NCBI GenBank assembly: GCA_030526485.1
Contig: JAUNCS010000013.1
Span: 1-43,624 of the forward strand
DNA length: 43,624 nt
Direction of reading: 5' to 3'
From: Erysipelotrichaceae bacterium
GTDB lineage: Bacteria; Bacillota_I; Bacilli_A; Erysipelotrichales; Erysipelotrichaceae
The notes below the pieces were generated by a model. It was not told where the DNA came from. It ran no database searches and was given only the letters and a program-made list of their open reading frames with translations. This document shows, one piece after another, positions 8,332 through 17,048 of this stretch. Both the position numbers and the translations under genes were made by a program. Positions within the stretch are counted from its first letter, which is position 1. The number at the start of each line of letters is the position of its first letter.

Positions 8332-9036
8332 ATGAAGTATTTTATTTCGGATTTACATTTTTTTCACGGCAATATCCTGAATATGGATAAAAGAAACTTT
8401 TCTAATATTACCGAGATGCAGGAACACATCATTGCCAAGTGGAACAGCAAGGTAAAAGAAGATGATGAAGTATATATCTTAGGTGACCTATCCTGGGAAA
8501 AAGGCATCAATACCTATAATCTATTAACAAAGCTTCATGGAAAACTGATTCTGGTAGAAGGAAACCATGACGCCTGGTATCTTGATGATCCAAACTTTGA
8601 TGATTATATTTTTGAAGATGTCAGAAACTATATGGAAATTAATATGAAAGACAAATTCCTGGTTCTTTCACACTATCCAATGTTCTTTTATAACCATCAG
8701 TTCCATAAGAACGACAGCAAGTATATGACCTATATGTTATATGGACATGTTCACAACACCTATGATGAATATATGATTAACAGTTTTATCAACAAGGCCT
8801 CTACCCTGGAAAGACTTACAGCCGGTGATGAAAGAGAATACACACCATTTCAGATGATTAACTGTTTCTGTGCCTTTAGTGATTACACCCCACTTACTAT
8901 TGATGAATGGATAGCTATCGATAAAGAAAGAAGAGAAATGATTAATCAGTATGAAAAGGAACAAGGTGGTTCCTTAAGCTATGAACAATGGATGGAATTA
9001 AACGATATCATCATTTCTAAATTCACAAATCTATAA
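8332..9036 (+). CDS. Metallophosphoesterase
   Basis: A 234-residue calcineurin-like phosphoesterase. All metal-binding motifs are present: D7 and H9 in SDLHF, D52 in GDLSW, N78/H79 in GNHD, H114 in SHYP, and H139/H141 in GHVH. No signal peptide, so cytosolic. The acidic, Tyr-rich C-terminal 70 residues have no motif I recognise. Substrate unknown; relatives act on phosphodiesters, nucleotides or phosphoproteins. GGAG lies 7 nt before the ATG. It is a single gene with its own terminator, preceded by about 235 bp of noncoding DNA in which I see no gene. Confidence 0.88.
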   Translation: MKYFISDLHFFHGNILNMDKRNFSNITEMQEHIIAKWNSKVKEDDEVYILGDLSWEKGINTYNLLTKLHGKLILVEGNHDAWYLDDPNFDDYIFEDVRNYMEINMKDKFLVLSHYPMFFYNHQFHKNDSKYMTYMLYGHVHNTYDEYMINSFINKASTLERLTAGDEREYTPFQMINCFCAFSDYTPLTIDEWIAIDKERREMINQYEKEQGGSLSYEQWMELNDIIISKFTNL

Positions 9037-9044
9037 ACAATCAA

Positions 9045-9069
9045 GTTGCAGGTAATACTGCAGCTTTTT
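9045..9069 (+). terminator. Terminator of the metallophosphoesterase gene
   Basis: Stem GTTGCAG / CTGCAGC (one G-U pair) with a 6-nt loop, followed by TTTTTA, 9 nt after the stop codon. Confidence 0.7.
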
Positions 9070-9081
9070 AGTAAATGTAAA

Positions 9082-9111
9082 TTGCCAGTTTACCCTTTGT
9101 ATCTTTATAAA
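9082..9111 (+). promoter_or_regulatory. Probable promoter of the ADP-ribosylglycohydrolase
   Basis: -35 TTGCCA (9082-9087) and -10 TATAAA (9106-9111) with an 18-nt spacer, 32 nt before the ATG. Confidence 0.55.
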
Positions 9112-9143
9112 AACTAAACTATAGCTGTAAGGAGGTACAAAAG

Positions 9144-9953
9144 ATGTACGGAGCAATTTTAGGAGATATTGTAGGAAGCAGATTTGAATTTGATAGAGGT
9201 GGTAAAACAAAAGATTTTGAATTTATCACTGAAGAATGCACAATTACCGATGACACAGTAATGACAATCGCAGTAGCTGAAGCCCTGATGAAAGTGGCCG
9301 ACGAAGATGATGAAACTATTAAAAAAGAATTAATTAACTCAATGAAGAAATGGGGACATAAGTACCCTTATGCCGGATACGGATATCGATTCTGTCACTG
9401 GCTATTCTCAAACGATTCACACCCATATAATTCATATGGCAATGGTTCAGCCATGAGAGTTTCTTCAGCAGGCTGGCTATATGATTCCCTGGAAAGAACC
9501 AGACACGTTGCCAGATTAACAGCGGAAGTTACTCATAATCATCCAGAAGGAATTAAAGGTGCTGATTGTACAGCAGCAGTTATCTATCTGGGCAGAACAG
9601 GACACAGTAAAGAAGAAATCAAAGACTTTGTAATCAAAGAATACGGTTATGATTTCTCATTAACGCTGGACGAAATGAGAGAAAGACATGCCCATGTAGA
9701 AACCTGTATGGATTCTTTACCTAAGGCCTTAAGATCTTTCTTTGACGGTGAAAGTGTTGAAGATGCGATTAGAAATGCTGTTTCACTGGGTGGGGATACC
9801 GATACCCTGGCAGCTATCGCCGGAGCTATGGCCGAAGGATATTATAGAAATGCTTATCGCGCAAATTGGCACACAAAGTTTACAGGTAATGAAATTATGA
9901 CAGTTTGCTTAGAATTTCCATACTTTGTAAGACAAAGAGGCATTGAAATTTAA
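9144..9953 (+). CDS. ADP-ribosylglycohydrolase (DraG/ARH family)
   Basis: A 269-residue hydrolase expected to remove ADP-ribose from proteins, nucleic acids or small molecules. The binuclear magnesium site is intact: T35-D36-D37 in TITDDTVMT, and D218/D220 in GGDTDTLAAIAGAMAEG near the C-terminus. The opening MYGAILGDIVGSRFEF is typical of the bacterial branch. Length normal. A very strong AAGGAGG precedes the ATG. No ADP-ribosyltransferase is visible nearby, so the modification it reverses is unknown. A row of microprotein genes follows 76 bp later with no terminator between, so they may be cotranscribed. Confidence 0.93.
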   Translation: MYGAILGDIVGSRFEFDRGGKTKDFEFITEECTITDDTVMTIAVAEALMKVADEDDETIKKELINSMKKWGHKYPYAGYGYRFCHWLFSNDSHPYNSYGNGSAMRVSSAGWLYDSLERTRHVARLTAEVTHNHPEGIKGADCTAAVIYLGRTGHSKEEIKDFVIKEYGYDFSLTLDEMRERHAHVETCMDSLPKALRSFFDGESVEDAIRNAVSLGGDTDTLAAIAGAMAEGYYRNAYRANWHTKFTGNEIMTVCLEFPYFVRQRGIEI

Positions 9954-10029
9954 AAGAAAATACCTTCTTTGTGAAGTATATTGCACATAAGATTTGTTAT
10001 GATTTGGTAAATTAAATGAGAGGTTTCTT

Positions 10030-10179
10030 ATGATCAAACAATCAAAACCCATACCAGTAAAAATTCTAAAAGAAGAACTGGAAAAAGCCTGTGCCAAGGC
10101 TGGCCTTCCTAAACCAAATTATGGAAACAGAAAAGGACAGCTAGTATATATTCCTTCAAATAAGCACAGGGGAAATTAA
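10030..10179 (+). CDS. Microprotein A of a tandem paralogous family
   Basis: A 49-residue basic protein with no recognised family. Its pattern is KPIPVKIL, an amphipathic helix (KEELEKACAK), then AGLPKPNYGNRKGQLVYIPS and a Lys/Arg/Asn tail. The same pattern recurs in two further ORFs within 600 bp. GAGAGG lies 6 nt before the ATG. No signal peptide or membrane segment, so cytosolic. The conserved segment against a variable flank argues for real coding sequence rather than chance. The basic tail would be compatible with nucleic-acid binding, but this is inference. Confidence 0.7.
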   Translation: MIKQSKPIPVKILKEELEKACAKAGLPKPNYGNRKGQLVYIPSNKHRGN

Positions 10180-10180
10180 G

Positions 10181-10339
10181 ATGCAGGAAAAATCTAAAGG
10201 TGTACCAACTTATCTTTTAATGGAATTGATAGATAAGGAGCTGGAAAGACGAGGCTTACCTAAAATGAATTTTGTAAAAGGAAAAGGACAACTGGTATAT
10301 ATTCCTTCAAACAAGAAGAACAATAACAAACATAAATAA
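10181..10339 (+). CDS. Microprotein B of the tandem family
   Basis: A 52-residue paralog of microprotein A, starting 1 nt after its stop. Shared elements in order: KGVPTYLL, helix ELIDKELER, RGLPKMNF, KGKGQLVYIPSNKK, then an Asn/Lys-rich tail. The Shine-Dalgarno AGGGGA lies inside the end of microprotein A, so the two are translated in series. Same lack of known domains. Similarity to A is highest in the last 20 residues (KGQLVYIPSNK identical), which points to the functional part. Confidence 0.7.
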   Translation: MQEKSKGVPTYLLMELIDKELERRGLPKMNFVKGKGQLVYIPSNKKNNNKHK

Positions 10340-10350
10340 GGAGATAATGC

Positions 10351-10581
10351 ATGATCACATATGAAGAAGCATTAAAAATAGCTAAAGATAATACAGACAA
10401 TATTGATAGATGCACAGAATATGATATTGCCTACTCATTTGTATCTGATGAAGATATGCATAAGATTGGTGGCAGTTCACCAATCATTATCCTAAAAGAA
10501 ACAGGTGAAATCCTTTATCCATCTTATTTCTATAATGAATATAAAGCAGAAGAAATAAGAACATTTGATATTGATGAATAA
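10351..10581 (+). CDS. Small protein resembling the Imm35/YrhB-like immunity fold
   Basis: A 76-residue acidic protein with AAGGAG before the ATG. The pattern resembles short Imm35 (YrhB-like) immunity proteins: an N-terminal helix (YEEALKIAKD), an AYSF strand, then GGSSPIIILKETGEIL, equivalent to the GNxPIxVDKxTGEV hairpin of that family. The match is by eye and weak. It sits between microproteins B and C and overlaps the start of C by 8 bp, so it belongs to the same transcript. If it is an immunity protein, the partner toxin is not visible here. The acidic charge contrasts with its basic neighbours, so direct binding between them is possible. Confidence 0.65.
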   Translation: MITYEEALKIAKDNTDNIDRCTEYDIAYSFVSDEDMHKIGGSSPIIILKETGEILYPSYFYNEYKAEEIRTFDIDE

Positions 10582-10733
10582 GAAATCCAAGGGTATACCA
10601 GTTTCTCTTTTAACGGAAAAGATAGAAAAAGGAATTTGAAAAACGCGGTCTTCCTAAAATGGAATATGGAAATAGAAAAGGTCAAATGGCTTATATTCCA
10701 TCAAAAAATAAGAAAGAAGAAGATAAACAATAA
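10574..10733 (+). pseudogene. Microprotein C, frameshifted third copy
   Basis: The third paralog starts MNKKSKGIPVSLLTEKIEK and then hits TGA at 10637-10639. Ignoring one G in the GG at 10631-10632 restores the frame and gives EFEKRGLPKMEYGNRKGQMAYIPS plus a Lys-rich tail, with a TAA at 10731-10733. The span is 160 nt, one more than a whole number of codons, as expected for a single-base insertion after an A5 run. Either a true decay event or an assembly error. The start overlaps the Imm35-like gene by 8 bp with no own Shine-Dalgarno. Confidence 0.72.
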
Positions 10734-10753
10734 AAGCTCCGCACGGAGCTTTT
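10732..10753. terminator. Bidirectional terminator between the microprotein cluster and luxS
   Basis: Perfect inverted repeat AAAAGCTCCG / CGGAGCTTTT with a 2-nt centre. It carries a T-run on either strand, serving microprotein C (plus) and luxS (minus, stop 1 nt away). Confidence 0.85.
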
Positions 10754-10754
10754 A

Positions 10755-11219
10755 TTACTTATAAGTTAATCTCTTGTAGTTGATTAGTTCGCTTAGATAT
10801 TTCTTGGCATAGAACTTAGCCATATTTAAGTTCTGTTCTGAATAGTTGCCACATTCCTCAGGCTTGGCACCTGGTATTTCACCTTCAAAGTCAATGATGA
10901 ACTTTAAAGTATCAGTTACTAAATTAAAGACATCTTCTGAACTTAATTCATTAAAAAGAATTAAATAGAAACCGGTACGGCAGCCCATAGGACCGAAGTA
11001 GACAATCTCATCTTTTCTGTCACAGTTTCTAAGATAAGTTGCACCTAAATGTTCAATTGTATGAATAGCTGGTGTATCCATAACCGGTTCAATATTTGGA
11101 GCAGTGAAACGTAAATCAAAAGTTGTAACTGCAAGATTATCTTTCTTATCAATTCTTGAAACATATAAACCTGGTAAGAGATTTGTATGATCAACTGTAA
11201 AACTAGCTATCTTTTTCAT
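10755..11219 (-). CDS. luxS: S-ribosylhomocysteine lyase LuxS
   Basis: A 154-residue enzyme that splits S-ribosylhomocysteine into homocysteine and DPD, the precursor of autoinducer-2, in the activated methyl cycle. Metal ligands H53 and H57 are in HTIEH and C123 in PEECGNYSEQN; the catalytic Cys C80 is in GCRTGFYL. Length and motifs are standard. The ATG overlaps the stop of birA by 4 bp, so it is the last gene of the decarboxylase operon. Quorum signalling need not be the role; methyl-cycle recycling is sufficient. Confidence 0.97.
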   Translation of the reverse strand: MKKIASFTVDHTNLLPGLYVSRIDKKDNLAVTTFDLRFTAPNIEPVMDTPAIHTIEHLGATYLRNCDRKDEIVYFGPMGCRTGFYLILFNELSSEDVFNLVTDTLKFIIDFEGEIPGAKPEECGNYSEQNLNMAKFYAKKYLSELINYKRLTYK

Positions 11220-11926
11220 ATATGGAAACTTATTTCTCCTGATTCTAAATTATCAATAATTCCTTCATATTCTACTTTTAAGCTGAAGTCTTTTTCAATA
11301 CCCAATACTTTAATCTTCTTCTTTTCATTTCTGATAAGCGCATATACTTCCCTGTCTTTCAGATAATCATATTGAACAATCTCTTTATAGAAATCATAAT
11401 TTTCTCTTACTTTCTTTAGATTATCTTCTAAAGTTGCGTATAGCATTATCTTAAAAAGATTTAAATCAACATCCTGTTTATACTCTAATGCGATCGAGGT
11501 AGGAAGACGCAGGTAGTCTCCTTCAAACTCCTTCTGATTGACATTGATACCCATACCAATGATTAGACATTCTATCTTATTTAAAGTGACAGCTTCCAGA
11601 AGTATGCCGGCAATCTTTCTATCATTGACATAGACATCATTAGGCCACTTCAGTTTGGCTTCTATGCCGTATTCTTTTAAAACTTCAATTAAAGAAAAAG
11701 CACTGATAATTGAAAGAGTTTTAAACTCTTTGATCAGTGACTCTTCTTTAATTAAAAGCGAAAACAGAAGATTGTCTCCGTTTTCGCTTTTCCAGTTTCG
11801 ATTATTTCTTCCTCTACCACTAGACTGATAATCCGCACTTACAAAAGTCATATTATCAAGAAACTGATAATTGTTCTTTAGATAAGTATTTGTAGAATCA
11901 ATAGTCTCAAAGTGGATAGTTTTCAT
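11216..11926 (-). CDS. birA: Biotin--[carboxyl-carrier protein] ligase, monofunctional
   Basis: A 236-residue ligase that activates biotin as biotinyl-AMP and transfers it to the carrier lysine. The biotin/ATP site shows GRGRNNRNW near residue 40 and KWPNDVYVNDRKIAGILLE in the middle, then the C-terminal SH3-like domain. It lacks the N-terminal DNA-binding domain of bifunctional BirA, so it cannot act as a repressor. I start it at the ATG at 11926, 1 nt after oadB; an upstream TTG adds 3 residues. Its obvious substrate, the biotin carrier, is two genes upstream in the same operon, and the biotin importer bioY is also close. Confidence 0.93.
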   Translation of the reverse strand: MKTIHFETIDSTNTYLKNNYQFLDNMTFVSADYQSSGRGRNNRNWKSENGDNLLFSLLIKEESLIKEFKTLSIISAFSLIEVLKEYGIEAKLKWPNDVYVNDRKIAGILLEAVTLNKIECLIIGMGINVNQKEFEGDYLRLPTSIALEYKQDVDLNLFKIMLYATLEDNLKKVRENYDFYKEIVQYDYLKDREVYALIRNEKKKIKVLGIEKDFSLKVEYEGIIDNLESGEISFHI

Positions 11927-11927
11927 A

Positions 11928-13094
11928 TTAACCAAAAATTGTCAGTAAGATACCAGCAGCAATAGCTGAACCGATAACACCCGCTACGTTTGGACCCATA
12001 GCATGCATTAGTAAGAAGTTTGAAGGATCTTCCTTCTGGCCTTCTTTCTGAACAACTCTGGCAGCCATTGGTACAGCAGAAACACCAGCAGCACCAATCA
12101 TTGGGTTTACCTTGCCCTTAGTTAGAGCACACATTACCTTACCACCGATTAAGCCACTGGCAGCAGCGATAATGAAGGCAGTAATACCTAATGCGAAGAT
12201 CTTAAGAGTTGAGATAGTCAGGAATGTAGTACCCTGAGCAGTAGCACCAACTGATAGACCTAATAGAATTGTACAGATATATAGTAACGAATTTGAAAGT
12301 GTTGTATATAAGTTTGGCACAACACCAGCTTCTTTAATTAAGTTACCAAGCATTAGACAGCCAATTAATGGTGTTGCACTTGGAACGATAATAGCTACAA
12401 CAAGTGTAACCACGATTGGGAAGATAATCTTTTCAGTCTTAGATACATCTCTAAGCTGTTCCATCTTGATTAATCTTTCCTTCTTGGTAGTTAATAATCT
12501 GATGATTGGCGGGAAGATGATTGGTACAAGTGCCATGTAAGAATAAGCAGCTAAAGCGATAGGAGCAGTAATAGAAATATTACCACCAGCTACTGATAAA
12601 GCATTCAGCTTATTAGAAACAAGAATGGCAGTTGGGCCATCAGCACCACCAATGATACCGATACTAGCAGCATCAAAGAAGTTGAAGCCTAATAATAAGG
12701 CACCGAAGAAGGCTACGAAGATACCAACCTGGGCAGCAGCACCTAGTAACATAGTCTTCTTATTAGCGATTAGTGGACCAAAGTCAGTTGTCGCACCAAT
12801 TCCTAAGAAAATTAAACATGGGTATAGTTCACATTCAACACCTACATGTAACCAGCCTAATAGACCTCTTTCCAGGATTTCACCATTAGGACCATAAGTG
12901 ATGTAGATTTCTGGTAATAAATTTACAAGGATAATACCAAATGAAATTGGAACTAACAGATAAGGTTCAAAATCCTTTTTAATAGCTAAGTATAGGAACA
13001 CTAAGCCAATAAGGATCATGATATAGTTTCGATAATCCAGGTTATAGAAACCAGTAGATTTTAGAAACTCACTTACAAAGGCCAGGATATTCAT
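11928..13094 (-). CDS. oadB: Sodium-translocating decarboxylase beta subunit
   Basis: A 388-residue integral membrane subunit that couples decarboxylation of carboxybiotin to sodium export. It has about 10 membrane segments, the intramembrane motif GIIGGADGPTAI holding the sodium-binding Asp, and the C-terminal GAAGVSAVPMAARVVQ and HAMGPNVAGVIGSAIAAG stretches. Size fits the shorter Firmicute version. It lies 4 bp after the biotin-carrier gene with only a weak Shine-Dalgarno. The alpha, gamma and carrier subunits precede it, so the pump is complete. Confidence 0.95.
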   Translation of the reverse strand: MNILAFVSEFLKSTGFYNLDYRNYIMILIGLVFLYLAIKKDFEPYLLVPISFGIILVNLLPEIYITYGPNGEILERGLLGWLHVGVECELYPCLIFLGIGATTDFGPLIANKKTMLLGAAAQVGIFVAFFGALLLGFNFFDAASIGIIGGADGPTAILVSNKLNALSVAGGNISITAPIALAAYSYMALVPIIFPPIIRLLTTKKERLIKMEQLRDVSKTEKIIFPIVVTLVVAIIVPSATPLIGCLMLGNLIKEAGVVPNLYTTLSNSLLYICTILLGLSVGATAQGTTFLTISTLKIFALGITAFIIAAASGLIGGKVMCALTKGKVNPMIGAAGVSAVPMAARVVQKEGQKEDPSNFLLMHAMGPNVAGVIGSAIAAGILLTIFG

Positions 13095-13098
13095 GGAA

Positions 13099-13440
13099 TT
13101 AACCTAAGACGATTAATACGTCCTTATTATTTACCTGAGCACCCTTGCTTGCCTTAATTTCTACTACCTTGCCATCAAACTGTGACTGGATTTCATTTTC
13201 AAGCTTCATAGCTTCAATAACAGCTACAGTCTGACCCTTCTTAACCATATCGCCAACGTTCACCTTTACGTCAACTACTTTACCAGCGATAGGAGCTAAG
13301 ATTGAATTTGCACCACCTGTAACAGGAGCTGCAGCTGCTGTATTTGCTGCTGGAGCACTGATTGAACCAGGAGCTTCGCTAACAGCTTCAAGTTCTACTT
13401 CGTATACTTTACCGTTTACTTTTACTTTATAGATTTTCAT
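13099..13440 (-). CDS. Biotin carrier protein of the sodium-pump decarboxylase
   Basis: A 113-residue biotinyl-domain protein. A short N-terminal strand region (1-24) is followed by an Ala/Pro-rich flexible linker (25-45) and the biotinyl fold with the attachment motif EAMKL; the lysine is K79. In the OAD complex it shuttles CO2 from the alpha subunit to OadB. In many enterobacteria this domain is fused to OadA, but here it is a separate gene, as in several Firmicutes. It is 2 bp after oadG, and the BirA to modify it is in the same operon. Confidence 0.94.
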   Translation of the reverse strand: MKIYKVKVNGKVYEVELEAVSEAPGSISAPAANTAAAAPVTGGANSILAPIAGKVVDVKVNVGDMVKKGQTVAVIEAMKLENEIQSQFDGKVVEIKASKGAQVNNKDVLIVLG

Positions 13441-13442
13441 TT

Positions 13443-13772
13443 TTATTTGACCTCTTTTACACTTACTACTCTAATATTCATATTTGTTTCCTGACGATAA
13501 TCGATGCTGGCAACAAGTGCTGCAACTGTAGCATCTTCGTCATTGATATCTAGTGGTGAACCACTAGTCTGATTTACTACTGGAGCGCTGTTTGCACTTA
13601 CTGGCGCAACAGTTTCCTTAGTACTCTTTTCAATTAACTTACCGATAGCTTCAGTAAAGATGATAATTGCAAGTAATACCAGGAATACCATGACGATAGC
13701 AGTAATCGCAATCACACCACCCGTAGCATAATCTCTAACAATTAATCCGCTTGGGAATGTTGAATTCATCAT
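13443..13772 (-). CDS. oadG: OadG-family gamma subunit
   Basis: A 109-residue small subunit with one N-terminal membrane helix (about residues 17-41), then a Lys/Glu-rich stretch, a Ser/Pro/Asn linker (59-73) and a conserved tail. The gamma subunit anchors and stabilises the alpha-beta complex. The ORF begins with two Met codons; GGAGGT favours the second (13769), so the first residue is uncertain. Recognition rests more on position between oadA and the biotin carrier than on motifs, as gamma chains are poorly conserved. Confidence 0.85.
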   Translation of the reverse strand: MMNSTFPSGLIVRDYATGGVIAITAIVMVFLVLLAIIIFTEAIGKLIEKSTKETVAPVSANSAPVVNQTSGSPLDINDEDATVAALVASIDYRQETNMNIRVVSVKEVK

Positions 13773-13779
13773 CTACCTC

Positions 13780-15156
13780 CTAGATATACATATCGAAGCT
13801 GTCTTCTTCGATAGCAGGTTTAGGGTTGTATTTATTAGTAAGGAATTCAGTCGCAACCCCTTCAAATAACGCAAGTGATAAGACATCTTCATCACACTTG
13901 GCGATATCCTTATATTTTTCCTTTAATTTTTCAAATTCAGGTTCTAGAAGATCGGCTGGACGACAAGTGATAACTTCATCATCACCGATAATCTTCTTCT
14001 TGATTTCTTCATTAACTGGAGCTGGTGACTTGCCATAACGGCCATGAAGATAATCCTTGATTTCCTTGGCGCAAAGTTTATATCTTTCACCACCGAGAAT
14101 ATTTAGAACTGATTGAGTACCAACCATCTGTGATAAAGGTGTAACCAGTGGCGGATAACCCATTTCCTTTCTGACATTTGGAATTTCTCTTAATACTTCT
14201 TCATATCTGTCCATAGCACCCTGGTCAGTTAACTGCTTAATCATATTTGACAGCATACCGCCTGGTACCTGATATGTAAGAATGTTTGGATTAACCTGGA
14301 ATGACTTAGGATTTAATAAGCCATTAGCTACATACTTATTTACAATCTTAGTAACTTCTGGTTCAATTTCATGAATTACATCCATATCGATCTTCGGATC
14401 ATATTCAGTACCTCTTAAGGCATTGCATAGGGCCTGAGTTGAAGGTTGTGCAGTACCATTTGATAAAGGTGAAACTGAAGTATCAACGATATCAACACCA
14501 GCCTTGATAGCTGCCATATAAGTCATTTCACAAATACCAGCAGTGCAGTGTGAATGTAATTCAATTGGTAAATTACAGTTCTTCTTTAAAGCTGAAACCA
14601 GCTTAGTCGCATCTTCTGGAAGTAATACACCAGCCATATCCTTGATACAGATAGAATCAGCACCAAGTTCTTCAATTTCCTTAGCCAGGTTTACATAGTA
14701 TTCAATAGTATGAATTGGTGAAGTTGTATAAGATAAGGCAATCTGGCATTCACCACCATACTTCTTAGTAGACTTAACAGCAGTCTCTAAGTTTCTAATA
14801 TCATTTAAGGCATCAAATACTCTGATAATATCGATACCATTTTCAATTGATTTCTTACAGAACATATCAACTACATCATCAGAATAATGACGATAGCCAA
14901 GGATGTTCTGACCTCTAAATAACATCTGCAGCTTAGTATTCTTACATACTTTTCTAACCGCTCTTAATCTTTCCCATGGGTCTTCATTTAAGAAACGCAT
15001 ACATGAGTCAAATGTTGCACCACCCCAGACTTCGATAGCACTGAAACCAGCTCTATCATAAGCTTCACACAGCTTAACTACTTCTTCAGTAGTCATACGG
15101 GTAGCGAATAATGACTGATGACCATCACGAACAGATGTTTCAACTATTCTTACCAT
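13780..15156 (-). CDS. oadA: Oxaloacetate decarboxylase alpha (carboxyltransferase) subunit
   Basis: A 458-residue carboxyltransferase of the OadA/pyruvate carboxylase subunit B family. It moves the carboxyl group of oxaloacetate to biotin. Visible are ETSVRDGHQSLFATRM at the N-terminus, the IKDMAG motif with the catalytic Lys, and the metal-binding HSHC. It has no C-terminal biotin domain; that is the separate carrier gene. I choose the ATG at 15156, where AAGGAG stands 6 nt upstream and homology begins with MVRIVETS. An in-frame extension of 17 residues upstream is unlikely. The related methylmalonyl-CoA decarboxylase uses a different alpha chain, so oxaloacetate is the likely substrate. 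Confidence 0.94.
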   Translation of the reverse strand: MVRIVETSVRDGHQSLFATRMTTEEVVKLCEAYDRAGFSAIEVWGGATFDSCMRFLNEDPWERLRAVRKVCKNTKLQMLFRGQNILGYRHYSDDVVDMFCKKSIENGIDIIRVFDALNDIRNLETAVKSTKKYGGECQIALSYTTSPIHTIEYYVNLAKEIEELGADSICIKDMAGVLLPEDATKLVSALKKNCNLPIELHSHCTAGICEMTYMAAIKAGVDIVDTSVSPLSNGTAQPSTQALCNALRGTEYDPKIDMDVIHEIEPEVTKIVNKYVANGLLNPKSFQVNPNILTYQVPGGMLSNMIKQLTDQGAMDRYEEVLREIPNVRKEMGYPPLVTPLSQMVGTQSVLNILGGERYKLCAKEIKDYLHGRYGKSPAPVNEEIKKKIIGDDEVITCRPADLLEPEFEKLKEKYKDIAKCDEDVLSLALFEGVATEFLTNKYNPKPAIEEDSFDMYI

Positions 15157-15181
15157 TTTATTCTCCTTATTTACAGAAACT

Positions 15182-15205
15182 GACCCCACTAATAAAAGCA
15201 GGGCC
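15182..15205 (-). other. Stable intergenic hairpin between pckA and oadA
   Basis: On the minus strand a 9-bp stem with three G-U pairs (arms 15205-15197 and 15190-15182, loop TTTATT) lies in the 67-bp gap. No T-run follows, so it is not a standard terminator. It might protect or process the mRNA and set different levels of the two products. Confidence 0.4.
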
Positions 15206-15223
15206 AATTAAGATTATTAATTA

Positions 15224-16837
<1,614 letters not shown>

Positions 16838-16878
16838 TTTTCTTTTCCCCTTTTTAATAATCTACCGAAATTGACTAC

Positions 16879-16907
16879 ATTTTATTATTTATAAAAGCTT
16901 ATTTCAA
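16879..16907 (-). promoter_or_regulatory. Promoter of pckA
   Basis: Minus strand: -35 TTGAAA (16907-16902), 17-nt spacer, -10 TAAAAT (16884-16879). Start would be near 16872, giving a leader of about 35 nt. Confidence 0.7.
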
Positions 16908-16911
16908 ATTA

Positions 16912-16938
16912 AAAAATAGCCTAAAATCGGCTATTTTT
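16912..16938. terminator. Terminator hairpin between bioY and pckA
   Basis: 10-bp stem AAAAATAGCC / GGCTATTTTT with a 7-nt loop and a T-run on either strand. It most simply ends the dnaE-to-bioY transcription unit. It separates the cre-like box from the pckA promoter. Confidence 0.75.
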
Positions 16939-16996
16939 AAGGTTAAACGTTCATATAACAGATATAAACTGTTAATAAATGAATTAATGAATCATT

Positions 16997-17013
16997 TTAT
17001 GAACAATTCATAA
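16997..17013. promoter_or_regulatory. 17-bp dyad, probable operator of unknown regulator
   Basis: TTATGAACAATTCATAA is a perfect inverted repeat with 7-bp arms and a 3-nt centre, directly adjoining the cre-like box. It has no T-run and a short loop, so it is more like a DNA operator than a terminator. The regulator is not identifiable; it is similar in shape to Rex/CRP-type sites but does not match their consensus. Confidence 0.45.
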
Positions 17014-17027
17014 TGAAAGCGCTTTTT
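17014..17027. promoter_or_regulatory. cre-like CcpA box
   Basis: TGAAAGCGCTTTTT matches the cre consensus (TGWAANCGNTNWCA) at all but the last positions. It lies between bioY and pckA, about 110 bp upstream of the pckA -35. Carbon catabolite control of PEPCK is well known in Firmicutes, so the site makes sense, but the distance is unusual. Confidence 0.6.
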
Positions 17028-17048
17028 TTTCAAAAAATATATGTTCGT

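Noticed and set aside
9959-9980. Weak inverted repeat between the ADP-ribosylglycohydrolase and microprotein A
   Set aside because: The arms are short and imperfect and no T-run follows, so I do not call it a terminator.
12625-12897. Open frame antisense to oadB
   Set aside because: It is composed of reverse-complement codons of hydrophobic oadB helices (Pro/Lys-rich translation) and has no ribosome site.
16997-17013. The dyad as a Rex or CRP site
   Set aside because: Half-site sequence and spacing differ from both consensuses; kept only as an unassigned operator.
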